Assembly (NCBI GenBank): GCA_016713665.1
Contig: JADJOR010000006.1
Span: 62,001-126,000 of the forward strand
Source: Deltaproteobacteria bacterium
GTDB lineage: Bacteria > Myxococcota_A > UBA9160 > UBA4427
Length of the DNA: 64,000 bases
Direction: 5' to 3'
In this document: one piece after another, positions 51,351-59,624 of the stretch
How positions within the stretch are numbered: position 1 is the stretch's first letter
How the letters are laid out: each line of letters begins with the position of its first letter
The notes under the pieces: model-generated
What the model saw: only the letters and a program-made list of their open reading frames with translations
What the model was told of the DNA's origin: nothing
Databases searched by the model: none
Translations under genes and position numbers: made by a program

Positions 51351-52889
51351 ATGGCCGAGGGAAGCGGAAGCGGACCGATCGACGCGGCGGATCGGATCTG
51401 GCTCGCGAACGTCCAGCCCGCCGAATGGCGCAATCCCGAGCCGCGGGGGCGCTACGACCTGGTCGTCGTCGGCGCGGGCACCGGCGGCCTCATCACCTCG
51501 CTGATCGCCTCGAGCCTGGGCGCCCGGGTCGCCCTCGTCGAGCGCCACCGCATGGGCGGCGACTGTCTCAACGTCGGCTGCGTCCCGTCGAAGGCGCTGA
51601 TCGCCGGGGCGAGGCGGATCCACGCGGCCCGGGAGTCGGCGGCGCTCGGGGTCGCGATCGATCCGGGCGACCACGGCGACTTCGCGCGCGTGATGCAGCG
51701 GCTGCGCGGCGTCCGGGCCCGGATCAGCCACGAGGACTCGGCGCAGCGTTATGCGAGCGAGTTCGGGATCGACGTGCATTTCGGCGCCGCGCGCTTCGCC
51801 GGCGCGGGACGGATCGAGGTCGAGGGTCGGACCCTCGAGTACGCGAAGGCGGTGATCGCGACCGGTGCGCGCGCCACGGCACCCCCGATCCCGGGCCTCG
51901 CCGAGGTCGGTCATCTCGACAACGAGAACGTCTTCGATCTCGTCGAACGACCGGGGCGTCTCGCCGTGATCGGGGCCGGACCGATCGGCTGCGAGCTGGC
52001 GCAATCCTTTCGCCGACTCGGGTCGGAGGTCGTCCTGCTCGAGCAGCAGGGCCGCGTCCTCGGGCGCGAGGACGCCGATGCGGCGGCGGTGATCCAGCGG
52101 GTCCTCGAGCGCGAGGGGGTCGAGCTCGTGCTCGGCTGCGGGATCGAGCGGGTCCATAGGCGGGGCGGCGAGAAGGCGCTCGAGCTCACGACCGCGGGCG
52201 GCGGCCGCCGGACCCTCGTCGTCGACGCGATCCTGATCGGGGCCGGCCGGGCCCCGAACGTCGAGGGCCTCGGGCTCGAGACCGTCGGCGTCGATTTCGA
52301 TCGGCGCCTCGGCGTCACCGTCGACGATACGCTGCAGACGACGAACCCGCGGATCTTCGCGGTCGGCGACGTCTGCATGGCCTGGAAGTTCACCCACGCG
52401 GCCGACGCGGCGGCGAAGATCGTCGTCCAGAACGCGCTCTTCTCGCTGGGTCCCCTCGGCCGCAAGAAGCTCTCGGCCCTCGTGATGCCCTGGTGTACCT
52501 ACACGGCGCCCGAGCTCGCCCACGTCGGCCTCTCCGAGCGCGACGCCGAGACCGCGAAGCTCGCGATCGACACCTATCGCGTCGCCCTCGCCGAGAACAA
52601 TCGGGCCGTCGCCGACGGCGAGGAGGACGGGCTCGTCAAGGTCCACGTCCGCCGGGGCAGCGACCGGATCGTCGGCGCCACGATCGTCGCCGCCCACGCC
52701 GGCGAGCTGATCACCCAGTTCACCCTCGCGATCCAGCACGGGATCGGCCTCGGCGCCTTCACGAACGTGATCCATCCCTATCCGACCCAGGGCGAGGCGA
52801 TCAAGCGCGCGGCCGGCGCGTACACGCGGACGCGGCTGACTCCGGGCGTGAAGCGGCTCTTCGAGCGCTGGCTCGCCCTGCGGCGTTAG
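51351..52889 (+). CDS. Mercuric-reductase-like FAD-dependent disulfide oxidoreductase
   Basis: 512 residues of the pyridine nucleotide-disulfide oxidoreductase class: FAD site 'DLVVVGAGTGGLITSLIA', redox pair C72/C77 in 'GGDCLNVGCVPSKAL', NAD(P) site 'LAVIGAGPIGCELAQ', second FAD motif 'PRIFAVGDVCMAWKFTHAA' and dimerisation domain 'PWCTYTAPELAHVG'. It lacks an N-terminal heavy-metal domain and the C-terminal Cys pair of true mercuric reductases, so a mercury function is doubtful. With TVP38 it may form a membrane-associated redox pair. Confidence 0.85.
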   Translation: MAEGSGSGPIDAADRIWLANVQPAEWRNPEPRGRYDLVVVGAGTGGLITSLIASSLGARVALVERHRMGGDCLNVGCVPSKALIAGARRIHAARESAALGVAIDPGDHGDFARVMQRLRGVRARISHEDSAQRYASEFGIDVHFGAARFAGAGRIEVEGRTLEYAKAVIATGARATAPPIPGLAEVGHLDNENVFDLVERPGRLAVIGAGPIGCELAQSFRRLGSEVVLLEQQGRVLGREDADAAAVIQRVLEREGVELVLGCGIERVHRRGGEKALELTTAGGGRRTLVVDAILIGAGRAPNVEGLGLETVGVDFDRRLGVTVDDTLQTTNPRIFAVGDVCMAWKFTHAADAAAKIVVQNALFSLGPLGRKKLSALVMPWCTYTAPELAHVGLSERDAETAKLAIDTYRVALAENNRAVADGEEDGLVKVHVRRGSDRIVGATIVAAHAGELITQFTLAIQHGIGLGAFTNVIHPYPTQGEAIKRAAGAYTRTRLTPGVKRLFERWLALRR

Positions 52890-52927
52890 GCAGAACGACG
52901 CGCGCGGGAAGGTCGAGCGCGAGGACA

Positions 52928-53785
52928 TCAGGGGCCGTTGAGCGACCAGTCGTAGTCGAAGGAGCGGATCGCGGCGTCTCGGCCCGGACCGCGGAGCCAC
53001 GCCGCCTCCGACGGCGGAAGGTGGGCGGCGAGGAAGGCCCGGACACCGCCCTGCGCCGCGAAGTCGGCCTCGAACCAATCGAAGATCTTCGAGACCCGGA
53101 TCGTGCCGGCGGCCCGATCGATCGCCACGCCCTTCCCGGGGCTCGCGAGGAAGCGGCGGACGGCGTCGTCGAGGTCGGCCTCGAGGGTCTCGGGTCGGAA
53201 CGGGGTCCGCCGCAGCGCAGGACACGACTTCGAGGCACACACGATCGCGGCGTGGATGCGCGGCTCGCCCATCGGTCGCAGGATCGTGTGCTCGATCGCG
53301 TCGAGGGAGAGCCTGCGGCCTTCGACCGTCGCGACGGTTCGCTCCCAGACGGGCGAGAAGAAGGAGCCGATGTCCTTGATGCTCGCGATCGGATGATGCT
53401 TCCGCACGAGGTCGAGGGTCAGGATGTTGTAGGCGTTGATCCAGAAGGCGAGCTGCCCGGGGCGATCGAGCTGCGACGGGCGGGAGGTCTCGACCTGGGC
53501 GACGAGCCGGTCGAGCTCGCGCGAGCCGACGAGGGATCCGTAGTCGACCTCGGTTCCGGCGAGGGTCGTCGTCGCGCGCGTGTGGACTTCGAGCAGACGG
53601 GCGTAGAGCGCGAGCTCGACGGCGCTCGCTCCGCGCGGCGGCGTCGGCGGCGGGATCTGCGCGATCGGCTCGGGATCGGCGAGCCCGGACGCGGGGGCCG
53701 CCTTCGCGCCGGGGGCGACCGCGAGGGCGAGGAACGCGGCGGCGAACGCGAGGTGGAGCGCGAGCGCCGCTCGGCTCGCTGGCAT
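52928..53785 (-). CDS. DUF547 exported protein
   Basis: 285 residues with a signal peptide ('LHLAFAAAFLALAVAPGAKAAPA'). DUF547 hallmarks are 'QLAFWINAYNILTLDLV', 'SLDAIEHTILRPMGEPRIHAAIVCASKSCPAL' and 'VSKIFDWFEADF'. The family has conserved Cys/His and an NlpC/P60- or transglutaminase-like appearance, but its activity is unknown. The ATG is at 53783-53785; the longer frame is shadow. It is divergent from the cytochrome c gene. Confidence 0.85.
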   Translation of the reverse strand: MPASRAALALHLAFAAAFLALAVAPGAKAAPASGLADPEPIAQIPPPTPPRGASAVELALYARLLEVHTRATTTLAGTEVDYGSLVGSRELDRLVAQVETSRPSQLDRPGQLAFWINAYNILTLDLVRKHHPIASIKDIGSFFSPVWERTVATVEGRRLSLDAIEHTILRPMGEPRIHAAIVCASKSCPALRRTPFRPETLEADLDDAVRRFLASPGKGVAIDRAAGTIRVSKIFDWFEADFAAQGGVRAFLAAHLPPSEAAWLRGPGRDAAIRSFDYDWSLNGP

Positions 53786-53906
53786 CGCACGACGCGACGG
53801 ATATTCTCCCGGCCCGGTTCCCTGGCCGTGCCTGCGCACGGCACGACGCAGTCGAAGGGGCGACCGCCGGGCGGGTCCGGGGCGGAGTGATTCGGAGGAG
53901 GATTCG

Positions 53907-54377
53907 ATGGGGCGCATGCGATCCGGATTCGGGGTGACGGTGCTGACCGGAGTGCTCGCCGCGATGATGCTCGAAACGGGCTGCTCCGACGAGGCCTCGG
54001 CGCCGGGCTCGACGCCCGCGGCGGCTCCGTCGCCTCCCGCGTCGACTTCGACGGAGGGGGACGCCGCGGAATCCGCCGCGGCTTCGCCCGCGCCTGCGGC
54101 CCCGGCCGACACGCGCTCGCCCGAAGAGCTCGCCGCCGCCGGCCGCTCGACCTACAACGCCAACTGCATCGCCTGCCACGCGATGGATCCGCGCATCGAC
54201 GGCGCCCTCGGTCCGGCGGTCGCCGGCGCTCCGCTCGAGCTGATCGAGGCGCGGGTGATGCGCGCCGAGTATCCCGCCGGCTATGCGCCGAAGCGCGCGA
54301 CCCGGGTCATGGTCCCGATGCCGCATCTGCAGCCCAAGCTCCCCGAGCTCGCGGCCTACCTCGGCTCGCTCCAGTAG
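53907..54377 (+). CDS. Lipid-anchored cytochrome c
   Basis: 156 residues. Signal peptide with lipobox 'MLETGC', a 70-residue Ala/Pro/Ser-rich tether, and one c-type heme motif CIACH ('NANCIACHAMDP') with likely axial Met in 'MVPMPHLQP'. A periplasmic electron carrier. It is convergent with a PuuD-type membrane protein gene, and in PuuD a cytochrome domain is fused to that membrane part, so partnership is plausible. The ATG follows GGAGGAGG. Confidence 0.88.
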   Translation: MGRMRSGFGVTVLTGVLAAMMLETGCSDEASAPGSTPAAAPSPPASTSTEGDAAESAAASPAPAAPADTRSPEELAAAGRSTYNANCIACHAMDPRIDGALGPAVAGAPLELIEARVMRAEYPAGYAPKRATRVMVPMPHLQPKLPELAAYLGSLQ

Positions 54378-54413
54378 GCGTCGGGGCAGGCGCTCCCCCG
54401 ACCCGAAGACGAG

Positions 54414-54448
54414 AGAGCCCGCCGGTGCAGTCGACACCGGCGGGCTCT
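54414..54448. terminator. Strong bidirectional hairpin between cytochrome c and PuuD-like genes
   Basis: A perfect 14-bp stem, AGAGCCCGCCGGTG with its exact complement, around a 7-base loop (CAGTCGA), in the 111-bp gap between two convergent genes. There is only a short pyrimidine tail on the plus strand (CTTCC), but the stem is exceptionally stable and symmetrical. Confidence 0.8.
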
Positions 54449-54488
54449 TCCAGTTTCGCGCTGGGTCGCGCGCCGAGCGCCGACCGGA

Positions 54489-55196
54489 CTAGCTGTTGAG
54501 CACGCTGCCCGCGACCAGCAGGACCAGCCACAGGGCGAGGCCCAGGTGGATGGAGCCGCTGACGGTCGTGAGCGGCTTCTGGCTCGGCTTGCCGGGGCCG
54601 ATCAGCGCGTTCGCCTCGACGAGGCCGATGATCACGAGGGCCGCGATCCAGTAGGTCGTGTCGTTCGTGCCCGAGAGGAAGCCCGGCAGGTTCGCCGCGG
54701 CCACCATGAAGAAGACCATCGGGATCGAGAAGACGACGTTGGTCCGCGAGTACATCGAAGCCTTGCCCGCCCGGGCCGCCGCCTCGGGAATCGGCTGTCC
54801 GCCGCCGGCGACCTGGAGCGCGTTGGCGATCACGACCTGCTGGGCCGGCCAGATCAGGAACCAGACGTTGAACCACATGAGCGTGCCCATCAGGCCGCCC
54901 GTCAGGATCTTCGTCATGTAGCCGTCGGAGAGCGGGATGCCGAGGTGGCCGACGCGGTAGAACACGATGGTCCAGCCCGAGAGGAAGGTGAACATCGCGC
55001 CCCAGCGGAACCACCAGAGGGCGTTCGGCACGAGGCCCCGGGTCATCGCGCTCTTGGCGGTGCCGCCGAGCTCGGTGCCGAAGAAGGGGGTCTGGATGAA
55101 GTTCAGGTAGTAGAGGACGCCGATCCAGGTGATTCCGGCCATCACGTGGAGCCAGCGCAAGAGGACTTCGATGCCGTTCGCACTCAAGATTTCCAT
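54489..55196 (-). CDS. PuuD-type urate hydroxylase N-terminal domain membrane protein
   Basis: 235 residues with about seven hydrophobic helices. 'LRWLHVMAGITWIGVLYYLNFIQTPFF', 'LVPNALWWFRWGAMFT' and 'GTLMWFNVWFLIWPAQQ' match the Urate_ox_N (DUF989) membrane domain of urate hydroxylase PuuD. In PuuD this domain is followed by a cytochrome c domain, which is absent here but encoded separately at 53907-54377. Urate oxidation is therefore only a possibility; related proteins of unknown substrate are widespread. The ATG has an AAAGGA site. Confidence 0.8.
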   Translation of the reverse strand: MEILSANGIEVLLRWLHVMAGITWIGVLYYLNFIQTPFFGTELGGTAKSAMTRGLVPNALWWFRWGAMFTFLSGWTIVFYRVGHLGIPLSDGYMTKILTGGLMGTLMWFNVWFLIWPAQQVVIANALQVAGGGQPIPEAAARAGKASMYSRTNVVFSIPMVFFMVAAANLPGFLSGTNDTTYWIAALVIIGLVEANALIGPGKPSQKPLTTVSGSIHLGLALWLVLLVAGSVLNS

Positions 55197-55598
55197 GGTC
55201 GAATTCCTTTCATCAGTCCCCGAAGGCGACGTGAATCGGGCCTCATTCTATCCGGCCGGAAGGGGGAATCTAGGGGGCGGCGGTGATTCGTGAGGCTCCG
55301 CGTCACGGCACGCACGCATCGCGAGGAGGGGCCAATCCAACGCGCCGGCGCGATCTCGGGCCGTCGGTGGCGTGCTCGGTCCGGCCTCGCCGGCGTCCGC
55401 GCGGGCAGCGTCGGACCGACCGGCCGGCCGTTCCGACGCGCACGGGCGGTTCGGCTCGATCGTCTATCCTCGCGCGCTCGCGGTCGCCGGCTCCGCGATC
55501 CGCTCGGGCTCGCGACGGGTCCGTCCGGTCCGAAGAGCCGGCCCGACGAGCCTGGGTCCAGTCCGGTTCCAGCCTGAAACGAAGAGAGAAGAGAATCG
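55197..55598. other. Intergenic region upstream of metG
   Basis: 402 bp of very GC-rich sequence between the divergent PuuD-like and metG genes. Short open frames here have Arg/Ser/Pro-rich, shadow-like translations. I see no tRNA, T-box or other recognisable leader element. Promoters for both genes must lie here but are not obvious. Confidence 0.5.
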
Positions 55599-57653
55599 AT
55601 GTCACGTCGACGGATCCTGGTGACGAGTGCCTTGCCTTACGTCAACTCGGATCTCCACATCGGGCATCTGACCGAGCACATCCAGACCGACATCTGGCGG
55701 CGCTTCCAGGTCCTGCGCGGAAACGAGATCCGTTATTTCTGCGGCGACGACACCCACGGCACCGCGACGATGCTGCGCGCCCAGAAGGAGGGCCGCCCGC
55801 CCGAGGATCTGCTCGCCGAGATGCAGCGCGCCCACGAGGCGGATCTCAACGCCTTCGGCGTCTTCTACGACCGCTTCAGCAACACCCACTCGGACGCGAA
55901 TCGCGCGCTCGTCGCCGAGATGTGGCAGGCGCTGCGGAGCGCGGGCTGCATCGAGGAGCGCGACGTGACGCAGCTCTTCGATCCGCAGGCGGGGATCTTC
56001 CTCGCCGATCGCTTCGTCGTCGGCGGCTGTCCGCGCTGCAAGGCGCCCGGCCAGTACGGCGACAACTGCGAGGTCTGCGGCGCGACCTACGAGCCCTCGG
56101 ATCTCGTCGATCCGAAGAGCGCGATCAGCGGCGCCGTCCCCGAGCTGCGGACCCACCGCCATCTCTTCGTGCGACTCGAGCCCTTCCACGACTTTCTCGC
56201 GCAGTGGAGCCAGACGCCGGGCAAGATGCCGCCGGAGACGGCGAACTGGCTGCGCAACACGTTCCTGTCCGCGCCCCTGCGCGACTGGGACGTCTCGCGC
56301 CCCGCGCCGTACTTCGGCTTCGAGATCCCCGACTCGCCGGGCAACTACTTCTACGTCTGGCTCGACGCGCCGGTCGGCTACATCGCGACGACCAAGGAGT
56401 GGTGCGACGCGAACGGTGAGCGGCTCGAACGCTTCTGGAACGATCCCGCCTGCGAGATCCACCACTTCATCGGCAAGGACATCGCCTACTTCCACACGCT
56501 CTTCTGGCCGGCGATGCTGAAGACCGCGGGCTACTCGCTCCCGACCGCCGTCCACGTCCACGGCTTTCTCACGGTCAACGGCGAAAAGCTCTCGAAGCGC
56601 AAGGGCACCGCGATCTTCGCCCGCACCTATCTCGATCATCTCTCGCCCGAGTACCTCCGCTACTACATCGCGAGCAAGCTCTCGGCCCGGGTCGACGACA
56701 TCGACCTCAACTTCGAGGAGTTCACGGCGAAGGTGAACGCCGATCTCGTCGGGAAGGTCGTGAACCTCGCGAGCCGCACCGCGCGCTTCGTGAAGGGCAG
56801 GGCGCTGCCCGCGACCTATCCCGCGCAGCGCGACGGCGGGCTCTTCGCCGCCGGCGCCGCGGCCGCGGTCGAGCTCGCGGAGGCCTACGAGTCCCTGGAT
56901 ACGAGCCGCGCGATGCGGACGATCATGGCGCTCGCCGACCGCGCGAACGAGTTCGTCGAGGCGCAGGCGCCGTGGAACCTGAAGAAGGATCCGGCGAAGG
57001 ACGGCGAGCTGCTCGAGGTCTGCGCCATCGCGCTCAACCTGTTCCGGCAGATCACGCTCTATCTGGCGCCGGTGCTCCCGCGCTTCGCCGAGGAGTCGGC
57101 GCGGCTGCTCTCGCTCGCGGGCGGGGCACGCTGGGACGACGCGACGCGACCGGTCGCCGGGACGACGGTCGCCGAGTTCCGGCCGCTGATGGAGCGGGTC
57201 GATCCGGCGAAGGTCGAGGCGCTGCTCGCAGCGGCCCGGGCGATGGCGGACGAGGCGACGGGAACGGCGGGCGCCGGGGCCGCGCTCGATGCGGGTGAGG
57301 CCCTCGCCGGCGAGCCGCTCGCGCCGGAATGCTCGATCGACGAGTTCGGCAAGGTCGATCTCCGGATCGCGCGGATCGTCTCGGCGAAGGCGGTGCCCAG
57401 GGCGGACAAGCTGCTCGAGCTCGAGGTCTCCCTCGGCGGCGACGAGCGGCGCACGATCTTCGCCGGCATCAAGCACGCCTACGATCCGGAGACGCTCGTC
57501 GGTCGGCTGACGGTCGTCGTCGCGAATCTCGCCCCGCGCAAGATGAAGTTCGGGACGAGCGAGGGCATGGTGCTCGCGGCCGGGCCCGGGGGCAGCGAGC
57601 TGTTCATTCTCTCGCCGGACTCCGGCGCGAAGGCGGGTCAGCGGATCCGCTGA
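55599..57653 (+). CDS. metG: Methionyl-tRNA synthetase
   Basis: 684 residues, full length with the C-terminal tRNA-binding domain. Class I motifs: HIGH at 20-23 ('SDLHIGHLTEHIQ') and the KMSKS equivalent KLSKRKG at 330-336. A zinc knuckle has C144/C147 and a second CxxC ('CEVC'). The tRNA anticodon domain follows, and residues 575-684 form the tRNA-binding OB-fold ('KVDLRIARIVSAKAVPRADKLLELEVSLGG'). Charges tRNA-Met in the cytosol. A purine-rich GAAGAGAGAAGAG tract precedes the ATG. The luciferase-like gene follows 9 bp later. Confidence 0.98.
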   Translation: MSRRRILVTSALPYVNSDLHIGHLTEHIQTDIWRRFQVLRGNEIRYFCGDDTHGTATMLRAQKEGRPPEDLLAEMQRAHEADLNAFGVFYDRFSNTHSDANRALVAEMWQALRSAGCIEERDVTQLFDPQAGIFLADRFVVGGCPRCKAPGQYGDNCEVCGATYEPSDLVDPKSAISGAVPELRTHRHLFVRLEPFHDFLAQWSQTPGKMPPETANWLRNTFLSAPLRDWDVSRPAPYFGFEIPDSPGNYFYVWLDAPVGYIATTKEWCDANGERLERFWNDPACEIHHFIGKDIAYFHTLFWPAMLKTAGYSLPTAVHVHGFLTVNGEKLSKRKGTAIFARTYLDHLSPEYLRYYIASKLSARVDDIDLNFEEFTAKVNADLVGKVVNLASRTARFVKGRALPATYPAQRDGGLFAAGAAAAVELAEAYESLDTSRAMRTIMALADRANEFVEAQAPWNLKKDPAKDGELLEVCAIALNLFRQITLYLAPVLPRFAEESARLLSLAGGARWDDATRPVAGTTVAEFRPLMERVDPAKVEALLAAARAMADEATGTAGAGAALDAGEALAGEPLAPECSIDEFGKVDLRIARIVSAKAVPRADKLLELEVSLGGDERRTIFAGIKHAYDPETLVGRLTVVVANLAPRKMKFGTSEGMVLAAGPGGSELFILSPDSGAKAGQRIR

Positions 57654-57662
57654 AAGGACGAC

Positions 57663-58541
57663 ATGAAGATCGGGATGACGCTCCCCCTGATGGAGCCCGG
57701 CATCGACGGCGAGGGGCTCGAACGCTGGGCGCGCGCCGTCGACCAGGGCCCGTACTCCTCGCTCTGCTTCGGCGAGCGCATGGCCTTCGACAACCCCGAG
57801 GTGATCGCGCTGGCCGGGGCCTGTGCGGCGTGGACGAGCCGGGTGCGGCTCGTGACGACGGTGATCGTGGCCCAGCTCCATGATCCGGTCCTGCTCGCGA
57901 AGAGCCTCGCGACCGTCGACCAGCTCTCCCGCGGCCGGCTCACCGTCGGCCTCGGCGTCGGCGGCCGCGTCGAGGACTACGTCGCCGCGGGCGTCGATCC
58001 GAAGACGCGCACCCATCGCGACCTCGCCCGCCGCGTCGACGTCATGAAGCGCGTCTGGGCGCGGGAGAAGGTCGTCGACACGATCGAGCCCGTCGGACCG
58101 CGGCCGGTCCAGGCGGGCGGCCCCGAGCTCCTGATCGGCGCCCAGGGACCGAAGGCGATCCGCGCCGCCGCGCCCTGGGCCGACGGCATCTCGGGCTTCA
58201 GCTTCAACCTCGACCTGAAGGAGGCCGAGCGGAGCAACGACCAGGTCCGCACCGCCTGGCGCGAAGCCGGCCGCCCGGCGCCCCGGCTCACGACGGCCTT
58301 CTGGTTCGCGCTGGGCGACGGCGCCCGGGCGCAGGTCACGCGCCATCTGCGCCACTACTTCAACTGGATCGAGCCCGCGGCCCTCGAAGCGATGCTCCCC
58401 CATACCGGATTTGCCGGCTCGGACGCGGACCTGAAGCGCGTGCTTCGGCAGTTCGCGGATCTCGGCACGGACGAGGTCCAGCTGATTCCGACGAGCGACG
58501 ACCTCACGCAGCTCGCACGGGTGGCAGAGATCGTGGTTTGA
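57663..58541 (+). CDS. LLM-class (luciferase-like) flavin/F420-dependent oxidoreductase
   Basis: 292 residues with the TIM-barrel luciferase-like pattern: 'IGMTLPLMEPG', 'SLCFGERMAFDNPEVIAL', 'VRLVTTVIVAQLHDPVLLAKSLATVDQLSRGRLTVGLGVGG' and 'LLIGAQGPKAIRAAAPWADG'. Such enzymes use FMN or F420. The nearby deazaflavin-type reductase makes F420 conceivable but unproven. AAAGGA lies 5 bases before the ATG, 9 bp after the metG stop. Confidence 0.87.
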   Translation: MKIGMTLPLMEPGIDGEGLERWARAVDQGPYSSLCFGERMAFDNPEVIALAGACAAWTSRVRLVTTVIVAQLHDPVLLAKSLATVDQLSRGRLTVGLGVGGRVEDYVAAGVDPKTRTHRDLARRVDVMKRVWAREKVVDTIEPVGPRPVQAGGPELLIGAQGPKAIRAAAPWADGISGFSFNLDLKEAERSNDQVRTAWREAGRPAPRLTTAFWFALGDGARAQVTRHLRHYFNWIEPAALEAMLPHTGFAGSDADLKRVLRQFADLGTDEVQLIPTSDDLTQLARVAEIVV

Positions 58542-58569
58542 CGCGTCGGGTCGGTCGGAGGCGCGGCGT

Positions 58570-59499
58570 TCAGACGCTTCGCTCCGGCGTTCCGCCTGCG
58601 ATCCGCGACCAGCGAAACGGCGAGAGCCACTGGGCGAGGAACCCCTTCGGAAAGGCGTCGAGCCCCTCGATCCCGACCTCGGTCGGCGCCTCGCGATCGG
58701 CGGGCAGGTAGCGCGTTCCGAAGACGGCATCCCAGATCAGGTAGACGTTGCCGTAGTTGGCGTCGGCCTCGCCGCGCGCGCGCGAGTGATGCCAGCGGTG
58801 GGCGTCGCCGATGCTGTAGATCCAGGCGAGGGGGCCGAGGTGCAGCGCGATGTTGGCGTGCTGGAACGTATCGGCGGCGAGCGCTGCGACGGCGGTCAGC
58901 GCGAGGACTCGCGCATCGATCCCGAGCAGCGCGAGCGGGACGACGCCGACGAGGCCGAAGCGCAGGGCGATCTCGAAGGGATGGGCGCGGGTCCCGTTCA
59001 GCCAGTAGAGGCGCGGGGCGCTGTGGTGGGTCGCGTGCAGGCGCCAGAGCCAGGGGATCTCGTGCATCGCGCGGTGGGCCCAGTAGTCGAAGAACTCGCG
59101 CACCACGCTCGCGAGCAGGACCTGCGCGACGACGGGCCAATGATGCGGCCAGAGTCCGGTCGGCGCGAGGCCCGAGAGCGCGGCCGCGCCCGCGACGGAG
59201 AGCGCCGTCGCGAGCGGGCGCAGCAGCGAGGTCACGGCGATCTGCGTCGGCAGGTAGAGCGCGTCGACGGGGAGGTCGCCCTTCGAGTGGAGCCAGCCGC
59301 GGTGCCACGGCAGGATCCGCTCGAGCAGCGCCACCACGACGAGCATGCCGGCGCCGAGGGGCAGCACGGTCGTCGCGGGGGCGACGCCGGCGTCCATCAT
59401 CGCGTCGGCGATCACGACGCACGCGACGACGGCCGCGGGGACCGCAGTCGCCGCGAGGATCTTCTCTCCCGGGCTATCGAGTCGGGCACCGTCTCGCAT
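58570..59499 (-). CDS. Fatty acid hydroxylase superfamily (sterol desaturase-like) membrane protein
   Basis: 309 residues, several hydrophobic helices and the full histidine-rich diiron signature: HRAMH (HxxxH), 'LHATHH' (HxxHH) and 'DAHRWHHS' (HxxHH). The group hydroxylates or desaturates lipids, sterols or carotenoids with O2. The start ATG at 59497-59499 has a GGGAGGCGG site, while the longer frame to 59607 lacks one. It is convergent with the luciferase-like gene and divergent from the sulfatase. The substrate is unknown. Confidence 0.9.
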   Translation of the reverse strand: MRDGARLDSPGEKILAATAVPAAVVACVVIADAMMDAGVAPATTVLPLGAGMLVVVALLERILPWHRGWLHSKGDLPVDALYLPTQIAVTSLLRPLATALSVAGAAALSGLAPTGLWPHHWPVVAQVLLASVVREFFDYWAHRAMHEIPWLWRLHATHHSAPRLYWLNGTRAHPFEIALRFGLVGVVPLALLGIDARVLALTAVAALAADTFQHANIALHLGPLAWIYSIGDAHRWHHSRARGEADANYGNVYLIWDAVFGTRYLPADREAPTEVGIEGLDAFPKGFLAQWLSPFRWSRIAGGTPERSV

Positions 59500-59624
59500 C
59501 GTCCGCCTCCCGGGCGATCGTAGGCCGCGGCGCGCTCGCGAGCGACCCGGTGCGGGTCGATTCGTCGCTTGCCCGGACGGGGCCCTCTTCCTAACTTCGC
59601 TTTCCATTCATCGGAGGGGGCACC

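Noticed and set aside
55602..58730. A 1,042-codon minus-strand frame over metG and the luciferase-like gene
   Set aside because: Shadow of metG; the plus strand carries HIGH and KLSKRKG.
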